Positions 49,700 to 59,194 of a stretch of 64,000 nt of DNA are shown piece by piece (the first letter of the stretch is position 1; every line of letters starts with the position of its first letter). The stretch lies in the NCBI RefSeq assembly GCF_000067045.1, contig NC_010125.1:2842001-2906000 (forward strand), in the 5' to 3' direction. The notes beneath the pieces are model-generated. The model ran no database searches, was not told the origin of the DNA, and saw only the letters and a program-made list of their open reading frames with translations. The position numbers and the translations under genes are program-made. Source of the DNA: Gluconacetobacter diazotrophicus PA1 5 (GTDB lineage Bacteria > Pseudomonadota > Alphaproteobacteria > Acetobacterales > Acetobacteraceae).

Positions 49700-51781
49700 C
49701 TATTCGGCGGCAATGGCCTCCATATTCTCGCCTGCCGTCACTGTTTCAACCTGTGCCTGATCGGCCAGCCCTACGGTCCGCAACGCCTCGGGCAACCAGC
49801 CCGAACCCTCCAGCAACCGCTCTGCCTCGCGCGCCATGTCGGGTTTTTTCAGGTGGGCGATGCGCTCTGCCACCTCATCGCCGCGTGCTTCGCGCACGGC
49901 CTGGAGGATACGGGCCTTGGTCACCCGGCCGAGATAGTTCTCGACCGTGGGTTGCCAGCCCGCCTCGACCATATCGAGGCTGAGGGCCGATGCCAGACGG
50001 TCTGCACGCTTGAGACGTTCGGTGACGCTGCGCTGGGACACCGCGCCATAGGCGGGCATGCGCTCGTAGAGCGCGTTGACCCCGAAGGACAGGCAATGGG
50101 CCAGCAGTGCCATGCGACTGGCGTCGTCTAGCCCGTCGATCCAGCGCCACAATGCATCCTCGTCTTCCGGCAGATCATGCTTCCAGCCCTCGTTGCGCTG
50201 GCGCAGAGCGTGGGCGGGCACACTGCCCGGCATGTCGGGGGAATGGACCGGCAGGGAGATTTCGCGGACATAGGCTTCAAGGCAGTCAGCCCCCGGTGTC
50301 TGCCAGTACACATCCCGCACCAATGTGTGCAGCAGTTCGGTCAGGGCAATGTGCGGGTTGCTGGCGAAAGCATCCCGCAGGGCCAGCGTGCGCCAGGCCG
50401 TCAATTCGGCGAGAAGCCGGTCAGGCAGTGGTTTGATCCCGTCTTCTTCCTCGGGCTCAACATCGGGAGCGGTAGTATCACCCTCACCGCCCGTATCGCC
50501 GCCAGAACCAGCAAGACGTTCATCCCGCCCATCATATGCGGAGTGATCGTATTCATCTGAACTATCGGCGTTATCGATCTCTTCCGGCTCAGCCGGCATA
50601 TCCGCGGGCAGGACGAAACCCCGCTCGACCTGCAGCGTGCCATCGTTGTCGAGACTGATAAAAGCCCCGGCTCGCGCCATGTCGGCGGGATCGAACGCCA
50701 GAGGTCGTTCCTCCAGAGCAAGAATGGCACTCTCAATCTCGCCCAGCCGTGCATCGACCTCGTCCGGATATTCATCCGCCTGCGCATATTCGGCCTCGAT
50801 AGTTTCCTGCTCGGTATGAAGGGCCTCGAGACGGGCCGTCTCTTCATCGGTCAGAGGTAATTCTGTGCCCTCGATCTCGACGAACTGCCGTGTGTGACCC
50901 CATGGGAACGACAGGGCGGTTTCGACCCATTTCCAGCCCTCGGCACGGATATCCTCTGCGGCTGTGTGCAGCTTTTCCATGACCAGCCGGTCCAGAATGG
51001 CCGGATCCTGCAACCAGCCGCCATCATCGGCCTCAAACAGGTCGCGCATGATAGGCCCACCGGCCGCGAGATACGTGTCCAGCCCGACAAAGCGCACGCG
51101 ACGATCCGAGGCCCGCACGGTCTTTTCTGTCAGCATGCGGCGGATGACATAGGGCTCACGGTTATGGCTCTGGGACACGATGCCCCAGACCTGTTCCTGA
51201 CGGGCATGGTCATCACTGATGGAAAAGGCCATCAACTGTTCCAGCTTAATGCCATCCTGCTCGTAGATATCCAGCAGTTTGTCGGACACGGTCATGAGGC
51301 GCAGACGCTGTTTAACCACGGCCGGAGCGACAAAGAACGCGGCAGCGATTTCCTCCTCGGACATGCCTTTTTCCAGCATGTCCCGGAAGGCGCGGAACTG
51401 GTCCAGCGGATGCAGGGCCACGCGCTGGACATTTTCGGCCAGGGAATCATCCTCGGCGAGAATGGCCGATCCGGGCTCGCGCACGACGCACGGCACGGGT
51501 GCCGTCTTCGCCAGTTTCTTCTGCTTCACCAGCAGTTCGAGGGCACGGAAGCGTCGTCCGCCAGCAGGCACCTCATAGGTACCGGTCTCGGCCCCGGTAT
51601 CGTCGAGAACGGGACGGACATTCAGGCTCTGCAGCAGCCCGCGGCGCTCAATGTCGCAGGCCAGTTCCTCGATTGACAGGCCGGACTTCACACGCCGGAC
51701 ATTGGACTGGGACAGCACCAGTCGGTTGAACGGGATGTCACGGGACGAACTCAGGCTGATTTTGGGAATGGCGGTCGCCAT
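49700..51781 (-). CDS. parB: ParB/Spo0J-family partition-like protein (693 aa)
   Basis: N-terminal ParB/sulfiredoxin-like domain: PFNRLVLSQSNVRRVKSGLSIEELACDIERRGLLQSLNVRPV, AGGRRFRALELL, ENVQRVALHPLDQFRAFRDMLEKGMSEEEIAAAFFVAPAVVKQRLRL (with the GGRRF and ENVQR motifs and an HTH). The long C-terminal part is acidic (residues about 430-500) and unlike chromosomal ParB. There is no ParA next to it. Such long ParB-like proteins are frequent on alphaproteobacterial plasmids and may be regulators rather than segregation proteins. ATG 51781 follows GGAGTGTTTCGCC. Confidence 0.87.
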   Translation of the reverse strand: MATAIPKISLSSSRDIPFNRLVLSQSNVRRVKSGLSIEELACDIERRGLLQSLNVRPVLDDTGAETGTYEVPAGGRRFRALELLVKQKKLAKTAPVPCVVREPGSAILAEDDSLAENVQRVALHPLDQFRAFRDMLEKGMSEEEIAAAFFVAPAVVKQRLRLMTVSDKLLDIYEQDGIKLEQLMAFSISDDHARQEQVWGIVSQSHNREPYVIRRMLTEKTVRASDRRVRFVGLDTYLAAGGPIMRDLFEADDGGWLQDPAILDRLVMEKLHTAAEDIRAEGWKWVETALSFPWGHTRQFVEIEGTELPLTDEETARLEALHTEQETIEAEYAQADEYPDEVDARLGEIESAILALEERPLAFDPADMARAGAFISLDNDGTLQVERGFVLPADMPAEPEEIDNADSSDEYDHSAYDGRDERLAGSGGDTGGEGDTTAPDVEPEEEDGIKPLPDRLLAELTAWRTLALRDAFASNPHIALTELLHTLVRDVYWQTPGADCLEAYVREISLPVHSPDMPGSVPAHALRQRNEGWKHDLPEDEDALWRWIDGLDDASRMALLAHCLSFGVNALYERMPAYGAVSQRSVTERLKRADRLASALSLDMVEAGWQPTVENYLGRVTKARILQAVREARGDEVAERIAHLKKPDMAREAERLLEGSGWLPEALRTVGLADQAQVETVTAGENMEAIAAE

Positions 51782-51929
51782 GGCGAAACACTCCATGACG
51801 GGCGGACAGGAGACTCTCTCCCACCCTCTCAACCCGTCACGAAAATCCGCGCAACTCTCTGACTCTAAAGGCCCCAGAGCCGCCTAAAGTCCGCAGCCTT
51901 TTCCCGGCAGGAAACGACGGCAATGGGGG

Positions 51930-52080
51930 GATTGTGTTGAAAAAGTCCTGCTGCAGCTTCTACTCAATATTTTGGTTCGATATCACAACGTATAGAGCAC
52001 TGTAATCATGGGGAATTGTCATTCCCAATTGCATACGCAATCCTGAGCAGACACCTCAACCTGACTTTTTCAACACAATC
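51930..52080. mobile_element. 151-bp MITE-like element
   Basis: Perfect 18-bp terminal inverted repeats GATTGTGTTGAAAAAGTC at both ends, no coding capacity, and a run of G at both flanks that may be the target duplication. Size and structure fit a non-autonomous transposable element. No matching full-length IS is seen in the window. Confidence 0.7.
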
Positions 52081-52205
52081 GGGGGGAAGCAGACCGTCCA
52101 CTCCTCAAACAAAGACGTGCAGAAGCAGACTTTTCTGCACGCCCATATGATTTTTACTATCAAGAATGAAAATTTTTCATAGAGTCTTTTCGAAACATTT
52201 ATTTT

Positions 52206-54191
52206 TTACTCTTCGTCATTAGAGTAATCGACTGAAGTGTTATATCCGTTAGTTTGAAAATCAGGAAATCTTTCGATGATAGAATCCAGCTGATATTTTA
52301 GAAGCGACGTATCAGAAGACAAAGCATGCGATAGTATTTTCCCATAGATAATGTCTTTTTTAACACCGATTTCCGCGCTTATTTTACTGCAAAAGGTATT
52401 AAATACACTTTTCCCGTCGCATTTAGAGACAAATTCATCAAAAGTAAGATTTTCGTCATAATCATCTCTTGTAGTATTTACTATATCCAATATTTCAGTA
52501 GCAATATTTTCTAAGAAATCGTTCCCTAGATAGCCAAGTATGTCATCTTTAGACATACTATTCATGCTTTTGATTTTTTCTCTGAATTTTCTATTGCCCC
52601 ACAATAAATTAGACATTTCATAGTTTACATATTCTCGTGTATTATTTAGAGTATCTTTCAAAATGGAAGTAGATCTAGTTTTTTTGTAACTTTCAATTAT
52701 ATATGTCTTCACTTTAATCTTACTTATTCTGGACAGACCTAGTTCATTAGTTATTTTATAAATAGAAATATAAATATTATCAATATCTAATAGATAACTC
52801 TCGACCTCATGTCGATCTAGAACCACAAGTGTCAAGTTCGAAAATTCTGGATCAATAGAGCTGGCTTCAGAAAGAATTTGCCGCTTTCTATTGTCTGAGT
52901 CTACAAGGAAAACAAAATCTACATTCTTGATGTCATTTTTTATTTTCTGGATTTTTTTCCATGTAGAAATTACGCTCTCTCCTCCGCTCAAATCTTTTAC
53001 TGTAATATCGTAATTTGATAGAGCATTCTCAAGAAATATGCGATCTGTTCTACCTTCAACAAACAATATTCTTTTGTCCACTTGAGATAAACCAAGTTTC
53101 CTCAGTTCAATCTCTGCATTTTTTTCTTCGATTTCTACAACATCATCTGATACAAGAAAATTTTTCCCATATGCGAAAACTTTATAGATTAGTTCTTTTG
53201 AATGAGTTGCAATTATTACATTGTGCAAATTCATTTCACTGTATAAAGAATTTATCCAATTATTGTTTATAACTTTTCCACTCTGCGCTGTATTTAGCTC
53301 AGATATTTTATCACATACACTCCCATCACAAAAATCTTTAAGTAACCGCATAAAATCCATCAATAATGTTAAATGAAAATTATTTTCTGGCTCATCAATT
53401 ATAATAGTAGAAATTTTGTTTGTGAGAAAAAGTAGATTTAATATCGAAAATAATGACTTTTCTCCAGAACTAAAGTTACGTATATCATATTGTTTGGATT
53501 TCGGATCGGATCCATTTTTTCCTAAAAGGACAAACTCTCTCTCTACATGTTTCCCTGAGAAGTTTCTAATCGAAACATGAGGAATCAACTTTTCAAAAAA
53601 TTTCTGCGCTACGTGAAAATAGGTCAACCTATCCGGTTTTGCAGGAAGCAAACGACCATATAAATAATCAGATATAATTTTCTTATATATTGTAGAAAAT
53701 AATTTTTCTGGACACCTAACAATATCCTCTAATACATTTTTATCATCCATATTATCCAAAGAAATAGATGAGAATTCTACGCTATCGTTTTGAATGAACC
53801 TATTAGAATCTATGTATAATATAATGCCATCCGGTGTGTTGCTACCCCATGTTTCGTCAAAAAGTGTATTGTTTTCAATTGTATATTTATATTCACTGAA
53901 ACTCCTAAATAATTTTATTGTTCCCTTATCACCATTATGTGCGAATTCGCAGGAGATGTATGCTGCATCGCGCGACAAAAAATCTCCAAGCTCTGTGTAG
54001 AAATCGGACAATGCATTGGATTTTATAGAAAAGAAAAGTTTCTGAATAATTGAAATGGATTTCAGTATCGTTGATTTTCCGGAGCCGTTTATCCCCGAAA
54101 ACGAGAATATTTTTGTGTCATTATCAAAATTGATTGATACAACCTCTTTGAATGATTTGATGTTGAAAATTTCAAGGTTGGTTAACTTCAT
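52206..54191 (-). CDS. OLD-like AAA ATPase/Toprim nuclease, AT-rich (661 aa)
   Basis: ABC-type ATPase domain with Walker A SGINGSGKST (residues about 32-41), signature NFSSGEKSLFSILNLLF, Walker B STIIIDEPENNFH and switch IIATHSKEL. Then a Toprim domain: RILFVEGRTDRIFLENAL (Glu) and VDFVFLVDSDNRKRQIL (DxD). This is the OLD-family layout of ATP-controlled nucleases, often anti-phage effectors. Base composition is about 30-35% GC while neighbours are over 60%, a clear sign of recent transfer. No reverse transcriptase or UvrD-like partner lies next to it, so it is probably a stand-alone gene. A possible anti-phage role is inferred. Confidence 0.88.
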   Translation of the reverse strand: MKLTNLEIFNIKSFKEVVSINFDNDTKIFSFSGINGSGKSTILKSISIIQKLFFSIKSNALSDFYTELGDFLSRDAAYISCEFAHNGDKGTIKLFRSFSEYKYTIENNTLFDETWGSNTPDGIILYIDSNRFIQNDSVEFSSISLDNMDDKNVLEDIVRCPEKLFSTIYKKIISDYLYGRLLPAKPDRLTYFHVAQKFFEKLIPHVSIRNFSGKHVEREFVLLGKNGSDPKSKQYDIRNFSSGEKSLFSILNLLFLTNKISTIIIDEPENNFHLTLLMDFMRLLKDFCDGSVCDKISELNTAQSGKVINNNWINSLYSEMNLHNVIIATHSKELIYKVFAYGKNFLVSDDVVEIEEKNAEIELRKLGLSQVDKRILFVEGRTDRIFLENALSNYDITVKDLSGGESVISTWKKIQKIKNDIKNVDFVFLVDSDNRKRQILSEASSIDPEFSNLTLVVLDRHEVESYLLDIDNIYISIYKITNELGLSRISKIKVKTYIIESYKKTRSTSILKDTLNNTREYVNYEMSNLLWGNRKFREKIKSMNSMSKDDILGYLGNDFLENIATEILDIVNTTRDDYDENLTFDEFVSKCDGKSVFNTFCSKISAEIGVKKDIIYGKILSHALSSDTSLLKYQLDSIIERFPDFQTNGYNTSVDYSNDEE

Positions 54192-54415
54192 AACGAATTT
54201 TCTCGCAGAACAAATAGTGATCTACACATCAGGCCCTCTTATCAAACTTATTGCAATCTCGAAGGTTAGAAAATCCGTACATTTATCACTGTGTAACTAC
54301 ATGCTACCCAAGATCACATCGATGTCCGCTTTCAAGAATCAATTAAAGCGGCTCGTATCGTCTCAAAAGAGGCGGAAGCCGACATGGAGACACATCCGTC
54401 ACCCCCGCCACTCCA
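54192..54415. other. Junction between AT-rich island and recD2-like gene
   Basis: AT-rich as far as about 54300, then GC-rich. It should contain the promoter of the OLD-like gene. No ORF of its own. Confidence 0.4.
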
Positions 54416-56602
54416 TCATGCAACGCTACCGGCCAGCCACTCCCTGAGCTTCGACCACCGCCGCCGCCCGCCCTGATTGCGCACAGCGATTGCCAGCGCC
54501 TTCTTCTGGCCCACGAGCACGACGAGCTTCCGTCCCCGTGTGACGCCGGTATAGAGCAGGTTCCGCGCCAGCATGGCGTAATGTTGGGTCACCAGCGGGA
54601 TCACCACGGCCGGATATTCGGATCCCTGGCTCTTGTGGATCGTGGTGGCATAGGCGAGCACCAGTTCATCCAGTTCCCCAAAGCCATAAACGACTTCCCG
54701 TCCATCGAATAAGACCGTCAGTTCGCCCTCTTCCACATCGATCATGTCGATAACGCCGAGATCCCCGTTGAAGACGTCCCGGTCATAATCATTGGCGATC
54801 TGCATCACCTTATCGCCGGGACCATAGGTCCAGCCGAACCGCTCGACCTTCACCTCGCCCGGCGGATTCAACGCCTGCTGCAATTCGATATTCAGCGATC
54901 GCGCCCCAAGGCCGCCCCGGTTCATCGGGCACAGCACCTGCACGTCGCGAACCGTGTCCAGCCCGAACCGCGCCGGGATGCGGTCCTTCACCACGGCCAG
55001 CAACTTGCGCAGCCCAGCCTCGGGCTCGGCCGCCTCCACGAAATAGAAATCCGATCCCTCTTCCGCGCTCAGATCCGGCATCTTCCCTTCGTTGATCCGG
55101 TGCGCATTGGTGATAATCCGGCTCTGCGCCGCCTGGCGGAACACCTCGGTCAGCCGCACCACCGGCACGGCATCTGAACCGATGATATCCGCCAGCACCT
55201 GCCCCGGTCCGACCGACGGCAACTGGTCCACGTCCCCCACGATCAGCAGCGCCGCACTGTCGGGCAACGCGCGCAGCAGGGAGCGCATCAGCAGCACGTC
55301 CACCATGCTGGCCTCGTCCACGACCAGCAGATCGCAGGTCAGCGGGTTGGTGTCGTCCCGTTTGAAACTGCCATTCGCCGGATCCGTCTCCAGCAGTCGA
55401 TGGATGGTCTTGCCTTCCAGTCCGGTGCTTTCCGACAGGCGCTTCGCCGCGCGGCCCGTCGGCGCACAAAGCTGCACGTCCGTGCCCTTGGCGGTCACGA
55501 TCTTGAGGATGGCGTTGACCAGCGTGGTCTTGCCGACACCGGGCCCCCCCGTGATCACCAGCACCTTGCTGCGCAGGGCAAGGCGCACCGCCTCCTGCTG
55601 GCTGGGCGCGAGCGCAAGCCCAGTCTTGCCTTCGACCCAGGTCATGGCTTTTGCAGCGTCGATCTCGGGCCAGGGCGGTCGACCCACGGCACAGGCACGC
55701 AATCGCTCCGCAATGCTCCGCTCCGCGCGATAGAGACCAGCCAGGAAAATGCAGTCCGTATCGCCCACGCTGTCGGCGACCACGTCCCCTGCTTCCAGTT
55801 CCAGCGCGAGCGCCGTCTCGATCAGGGGTGCCGCGACCTCCAGCAGTTCGGCGGTGCTGGTCAGCAGCTCCCCGACCGGCAGACCGCAATGCCCCTCTTC
55901 CATCGCCTCGCCAAGGGCATAGGAAATCCCGGCCCGTACCCGGATCATGGCGTCGGGCGCGATCCCCATCTTCCGGGCGATCTGGTCAGCGGTCTTGAAC
56001 CCGATACCCCGAATGTCCTTCGCCAGCCGGTAGGGGTTCTCACTGATCAGTTGGACCGCGTCCTGTCCGTAGGTCTTGAAGATCCGCACCGCCCGCGAGG
56101 TGCCGACACCATTGCTGTGCAGGAACAGCATGATCTCGCGGATCACCTTCTGGTCCGCCCAGCCACCGACAATCCGTTCGGCACGCTTGGGGCCGATACC
56201 CGTCACCTCCCGCAGGCGGTGCGGTTCCTGTTCGATCAGGTCGAACACCGCCTCGCCGAACGCTTTCACCAGTTTCTTGGCGTAGACCGGACCGATGCCC
56301 CGGATCATGCCTGAGCCCAGATAGCGCTCGATGCCCTCGACCGTGGTCGGCGGGCTGGCCTTTAAAAACTCGGCCTTGAACTGGAGGCCGTGGGTGTGGT
56401 CGTTGAACCAGCGCCCCGACATCTGCACGAACTCGCCTGCCGAGATCATGGCGGCATGGCCGACGACGGTGACCAGATCGCGCTGTCCCCGCACCTTCAC
56501 CCGCAGAACGCAGAAGCCGTTCTCGGCATTATGGAACGTCACCCGCTCGACCAGTCCCGCCAGCGCTTCCGTGGGCGAAGAGTCGATGGCACGTCCGCTC
56601 AT
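54416..56602 (-). CDS. recD2: RecD2-like ATP-dependent helicase (728 aa)
   Basis: SF1B helicase with an N-terminal OB/HhH part (GIGPVYAKKLVKAFGEAVFDLIEQ, VTGIGPKRAERIVGGW, IRGIGFKTADQIARKMG) and helicase motifs I (ITGGPGVGKTTLVNAIL), II (LLVVDEASMVD), III (LIVGDVDQLPSVGPG), and VI (YTGVTRGRKLVVLVG). The HhH-rich N-terminus and length fit RecD2/TraA-type recombinase D, not RecBCD-associated RecD. GC content is like the plasmid. It lies just upstream of the AT-rich OLD-like gene, but composition argues against a common origin. Confidence 0.9.
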   Translation of the reverse strand: MSGRAIDSSPTEALAGLVERVTFHNAENGFCVLRVKVRGQRDLVTVVGHAAMISAGEFVQMSGRWFNDHTHGLQFKAEFLKASPPTTVEGIERYLGSGMIRGIGPVYAKKLVKAFGEAVFDLIEQEPHRLREVTGIGPKRAERIVGGWADQKVIREIMLFLHSNGVGTSRAVRIFKTYGQDAVQLISENPYRLAKDIRGIGFKTADQIARKMGIAPDAMIRVRAGISYALGEAMEEGHCGLPVGELLTSTAELLEVAAPLIETALALELEAGDVVADSVGDTDCIFLAGLYRAERSIAERLRACAVGRPPWPEIDAAKAMTWVEGKTGLALAPSQQEAVRLALRSKVLVITGGPGVGKTTLVNAILKIVTAKGTDVQLCAPTGRAAKRLSESTGLEGKTIHRLLETDPANGSFKRDDTNPLTCDLLVVDEASMVDVLLMRSLLRALPDSAALLIVGDVDQLPSVGPGQVLADIIGSDAVPVVRLTEVFRQAAQSRIITNAHRINEGKMPDLSAEEGSDFYFVEAAEPEAGLRKLLAVVKDRIPARFGLDTVRDVQVLCPMNRGGLGARSLNIELQQALNPPGEVKVERFGWTYGPGDKVMQIANDYDRDVFNGDLGVIDMIDVEEGELTVLFDGREVVYGFGELDELVLAYATTIHKSQGSEYPAVVIPLVTQHYAMLARNLLYTGVTRGRKLVVLVGQKKALAIAVRNQGGRRRWSKLREWLAGSVA

Positions 56603-56843
56603 CCGGCCTGCCGGAGGAGCGGCACTCCCGTATCGTTCATGACTCGCCCTCCCCTTCCGTGACGCCGCCGTAAGCCAGTATTTGTACGACGCGCCTGTAG
56701 CCGGGACTACCCATAACTACGATTCCGCACTCTCGGGCACGCGCGGGCACGATCTCCCGCATTGCGTATTTCCATTGAAATAACAGTCATCTGTCCGGAT
56801 CGTGTGTCTGTTTTCCTTGCCATGCGCGCGGAAGAGAGCAACG

Positions 56844-57032
56844 ATGACGGACAGACCCAGCCAGTCCATTGCCCCGGCGTATCGGCCGCCCGAGCCCGAG
56901 TTGCGACTCGTCCTGCGACCCAACGCCCCCGACCCGCGCCTGATAGCGCTGGTCCGCCTCATAGCGCGCCGTGCGGCACGGGACTGGTTCCGGTCGCAGC
57001 AACAGGAGCAGCGTCGCCGCTCCGGACCGTAA
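56844..57032 (+). CDS. Small basic protein upstream of recombinase (62 aa)
   Basis: ORF from ATG 56844 (MTDRPSQSIAPAYRPPEPEL) after GAAGAGAGCAAC. Rich in Pro in the first half, Arg in the second (LIALVRLIARRAARDWFRSQQQEQRRRSGP). It ends 13 nt before the recombinase start, so the two are probably co-translated. It resembles small ORFs that I recall next to such recombinases, but no named family applies. Possibly a directionality factor (inference). Confidence 0.62.
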   Translation: MTDRPSQSIAPAYRPPEPELRLVLRPNAPDPRLIALVRLIARRAARDWFRSQQQEQRRRSGP

Positions 57033-57045
57033 GGGATGCCTCGCC

Positions 57046-58755
57046 ATGAAGGTCGCGCTCTACGCCCGCTATTCGTCCGACAACCAGCGCGACGCCTCGA
57101 TCGCCGACCAGCTTCGGGTCTGCCGCACCCACGCGGAAAAACAGGGCTGGACCGTCGTCGAGGAATATACTGATCACGCCATCTCGGGCGCGTCTTTAAT
57201 GCGACCCGGCATCCAAGCGCTGATCGCGGACGCACAGCGCGGACGGTTCAAGATCGTGCTGGCCGAGGCCATGGATCGGCTCTCCCGCGACCAGGAGGAC
57301 ATCGCCGGCGTCTTCAAGCGCATGAATTATGCCGGTGTGCGGATCGTCACCCTCTCCGAGGGCGAGGTGTCGCATCTGCATGTTGGCCTCAAGGGCACGA
57401 TGAATGCCCTCTTCCTGAAAGACCTCGCCGAGAAGACCCATCGTGGCCTGCGCGGGCGGGTGGAACAGGGCAAGTCCGGCGGCGGCAACGCCTACGGCTA
57501 TGATGTTGTGCGCAGGCTCGACGCCAATGGGGAGCCGATCCGTGGCGACCGGACCGTCAACGTGGTGGAAGCCGACGTGGTCCGTCGCATTTTCCGCGAC
57601 TTCGCGGCTGGACTGGGACCGCGCGCCATCGCCTTCCGTCTCAATGACGAGGGTATCCCGGCACCAGGCAGTGGTGCGTGGGGCTTCTCGACCATCAATG
57701 GCAACCGGGCGCGCGGCACCGGCATCCTCAATAACGAGATGTACGTGGGCAGGCTGGTCTGGAACCGCCAACGCTTCATCAAGGATCCCGACACCGGCAA
57801 GCGCCAGGCCCGCCCCAACCCGGACACCGAATGGGTCATCCAGGAGGTGCCGGAGTTGAGGATCGTCGATCAGGAGTTGTGGGACGCGGTCAAGGCGCGG
57901 CAGGCCAGCGTCAGCGCCAGCCGGGACACGCGCGACACGTCATCGCCCGATCATTTCCGAGAGAAGCGCCGCCCCCGCTATCTCTTCTCCGGCCTGAGCA
58001 AATGCGGCTGCTGCGGTGGCGGCTATTCCATGATCTCCGGCACCCTGCTGGGCTGCTCGACGGCGCGCAACAAGGGCACCTGCGACAACCGGACCAATAT
58101 GCGGCGCGAAGAACTGGAGCGCCGCGTCCTCGACGCCCTGCGTCACCACCTGATGGATCCGGCCCTGTTCGCCGAATTCTGTACTGCCTTCACCACGGAG
58201 ATGAACCGGCTGCGCATGGAAGCCTCCACCGACATCGGCGCGGCTGAATCAGAACTGAAGCGGGTGGAACGCGACATTCAGCGCCTGATGGATCTCTACC
58301 TCTCGGAAGCAATCTCGATCGAGACGGTCAAGGAGCGCGGATCCAAGCTCGAAGCCCGCAAGGCGGAACTGACCGACTTCCTCGCGACCGCCGAGGCACC
58401 CCCGCCCCTGCTCCATCCGCAGATGGCGGAGTTCTACCACCGGCAGCTCGCGCGCCTGCACGACATGCTGCATTCCGAGCTGGACGAAAAGCGCCAGGAG
58501 GCGGCCGAAGTGATCCGCTCGCTGATCGAAGCAATCATCCTCACGCCGTCCGACAAGGGCCTCCAGATTGATGTCCGGGGCGATCTGGCCGGCATCCTGA
58601 CGATGGCGTCAGGCAGCGGACAAACGAAAACCCCAGCCCGTTTCGGGGCTGGGGTTCGTGATGCGTTCGCATCGCAAGTTCAGATGGTTGCGGGGGCAGG
58701 ATACCAACGATTCTTGCGTTTGATAGATCGCCGTGTTCCCCGTTTGGCTGCGTAG
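57046..58755 (+). CDS. Large serine recombinase/integrase (569 aa)
   Basis: Catalytic domain: VALYARYSSDNQRDASIADQLRVCRTHAEKQGW (nucleophilic Ser in YARYSSDNQ), AEAMDRLSRDQEDIAGV. Then the recombinase domain (GNAYGYDVVRRLD, GLGPRAIAFRLNDEGIPAPGSGAWGFSTI) and the zinc-ribbon (YLFSGLSKCGCCGGGYSMI ... CSTARNKGTCDN), followed by a coiled coil. Catalyses integration at att sites. The last 45 codons read through a terminator-like hairpin and sequence matching the 3' end of tRNA-fMet in antisense, so the gene's end overlaps the attachment site. The stop is one base from an IS insertion. Confidence 0.92.
   Translation: MKVALYARYSSDNQRDASIADQLRVCRTHAEKQGWTVVEEYTDHAISGASLMRPGIQALIADAQRGRFKIVLAEAMDRLSRDQEDIAGVFKRMNYAGVRIVTLSEGEVSHLHVGLKGTMNALFLKDLAEKTHRGLRGRVEQGKSGGGNAYGYDVVRRLDANGEPIRGDRTVNVVEADVVRRIFRDFAAGLGPRAIAFRLNDEGIPAPGSGAWGFSTINGNRARGTGILNNEMYVGRLVWNRQRFIKDPDTGKRQARPNPDTEWVIQEVPELRIVDQELWDAVKARQASVSASRDTRDTSSPDHFREKRRPRYLFSGLSKCGCCGGGYSMISGTLLGCSTARNKGTCDNRTNMRREELERRVLDALRHHLMDPALFAEFCTAFTTEMNRLRMEASTDIGAAESELKRVERDIQRLMDLYLSEAISIETVKERGSKLEARKAELTDFLATAEAPPPLLHPQMAEFYHRQLARLHDMLHSELDEKRQEAAEVIRSLIEAIILTPSDKGLQIDVRGDLAGILTMASGSGQTKTPARFGAGVRDAFASQVQMVAGAGYQRFLRLIDRRVPRLAA
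58631..58654 (-). terminator. Hairpin inside recombinase 3' end, tRNA-downstream type
   Basis: CCCCAGCCC / GGGCTGGGG with AAAA at 58627-58630, so on the minus strand it would be a terminator with a T-run. It lies just downstream, on that strand, of the tRNA-fMet-like sequence. Confidence 0.65.
58685..58702. other. Candidate att site: antisense copy of a tRNA-fMet 3' end
   Basis: TGGTTGCGGGGGCAGGAT is the reverse complement of ATCCTGCCCCCGCAACCA, the acceptor/T-arm end of alphaproteobacterial initiator tRNA including CCA. After it the tRNA homology stops, as expected at an attachment-site crossover. In frame it encodes part of MVAGAG, the tail seen in related recombinases. Confidence 0.68.
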
Positions 58756-58845
58756 CTAAACTGTAGAAGTCTCGACTAAATCTGACGGATGGTGTCTGCT
58801 GAAGCTCAACCAGTGCTGCGGCGGGGGCGGAGTGGGCGGGCGATT

Positions 58846-59194
58846 GGCGTGTTCGGGCCTATGTCTCTGACAGGGGCATGCTTTTCTCGACCGGGCTTTG
58901 TATCTGCCGAAAGCCTGGACTGAAAAGCCTGAGCGGTTGGCGGCGGCCCATGTGCCGGGCGATGTCACGTTTGCCAGCAAACCGTCCCTGGCCACCGCGA
59001 TGATCGGCCGGGCGCTTGCGGCCGATGTGCCGTTCCGGTGGGTGGCTGGCGACAGCGTCTATGGCGTCAGTGAACTGGAAATGGCTTTGCGCCGCGCAGG
59101 CAAAGGCTTCGTCCTTGGCGTCAACGCCAATCACTGGTTCCATTCCTGGCGTCCGGACATCCACTGGTCCGGCGAGGCGCGCGAAATCATCAAG
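58846..59194 (+). pseudogene. IS701-family transposase internal fragment
   Basis: Segments LYLPKAWTEKPERLAAAHVPGD, FASKPSLATAMIGRALAADVPFRWVAGDSVYGVSELEMALRRAGKGFVLGVN are typical of IS701 transposases. The region before YLPKAW needs at least two frameshifts, and both ends are cut by IS481 sequence. Non-functional passenger. Confidence 0.8.

Noticed and set aside
51893-54415. Retron with OLD-type effector
   Set aside because: No reverse transcriptase gene and no msr/msd-like inverted-repeat RNA around the gene; the nearby 151-bp inverted-repeat unit looks like a MITE.
52206-56602. Gabija-like pair (OLD-like ATPase plus helicase)
   Set aside because: The neighbouring helicase is RecD2-type with plasmid-like GC, not a GajB/UvrD-like protein, and composition differs strongly between the two genes.
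58685-58702. Complete tRNA gene at the recombinase end
   Set aside because: Only the 18-nt acceptor/T-arm end is present; no anticodon or D arm follows, so it is treated as an attachment-site remnant.
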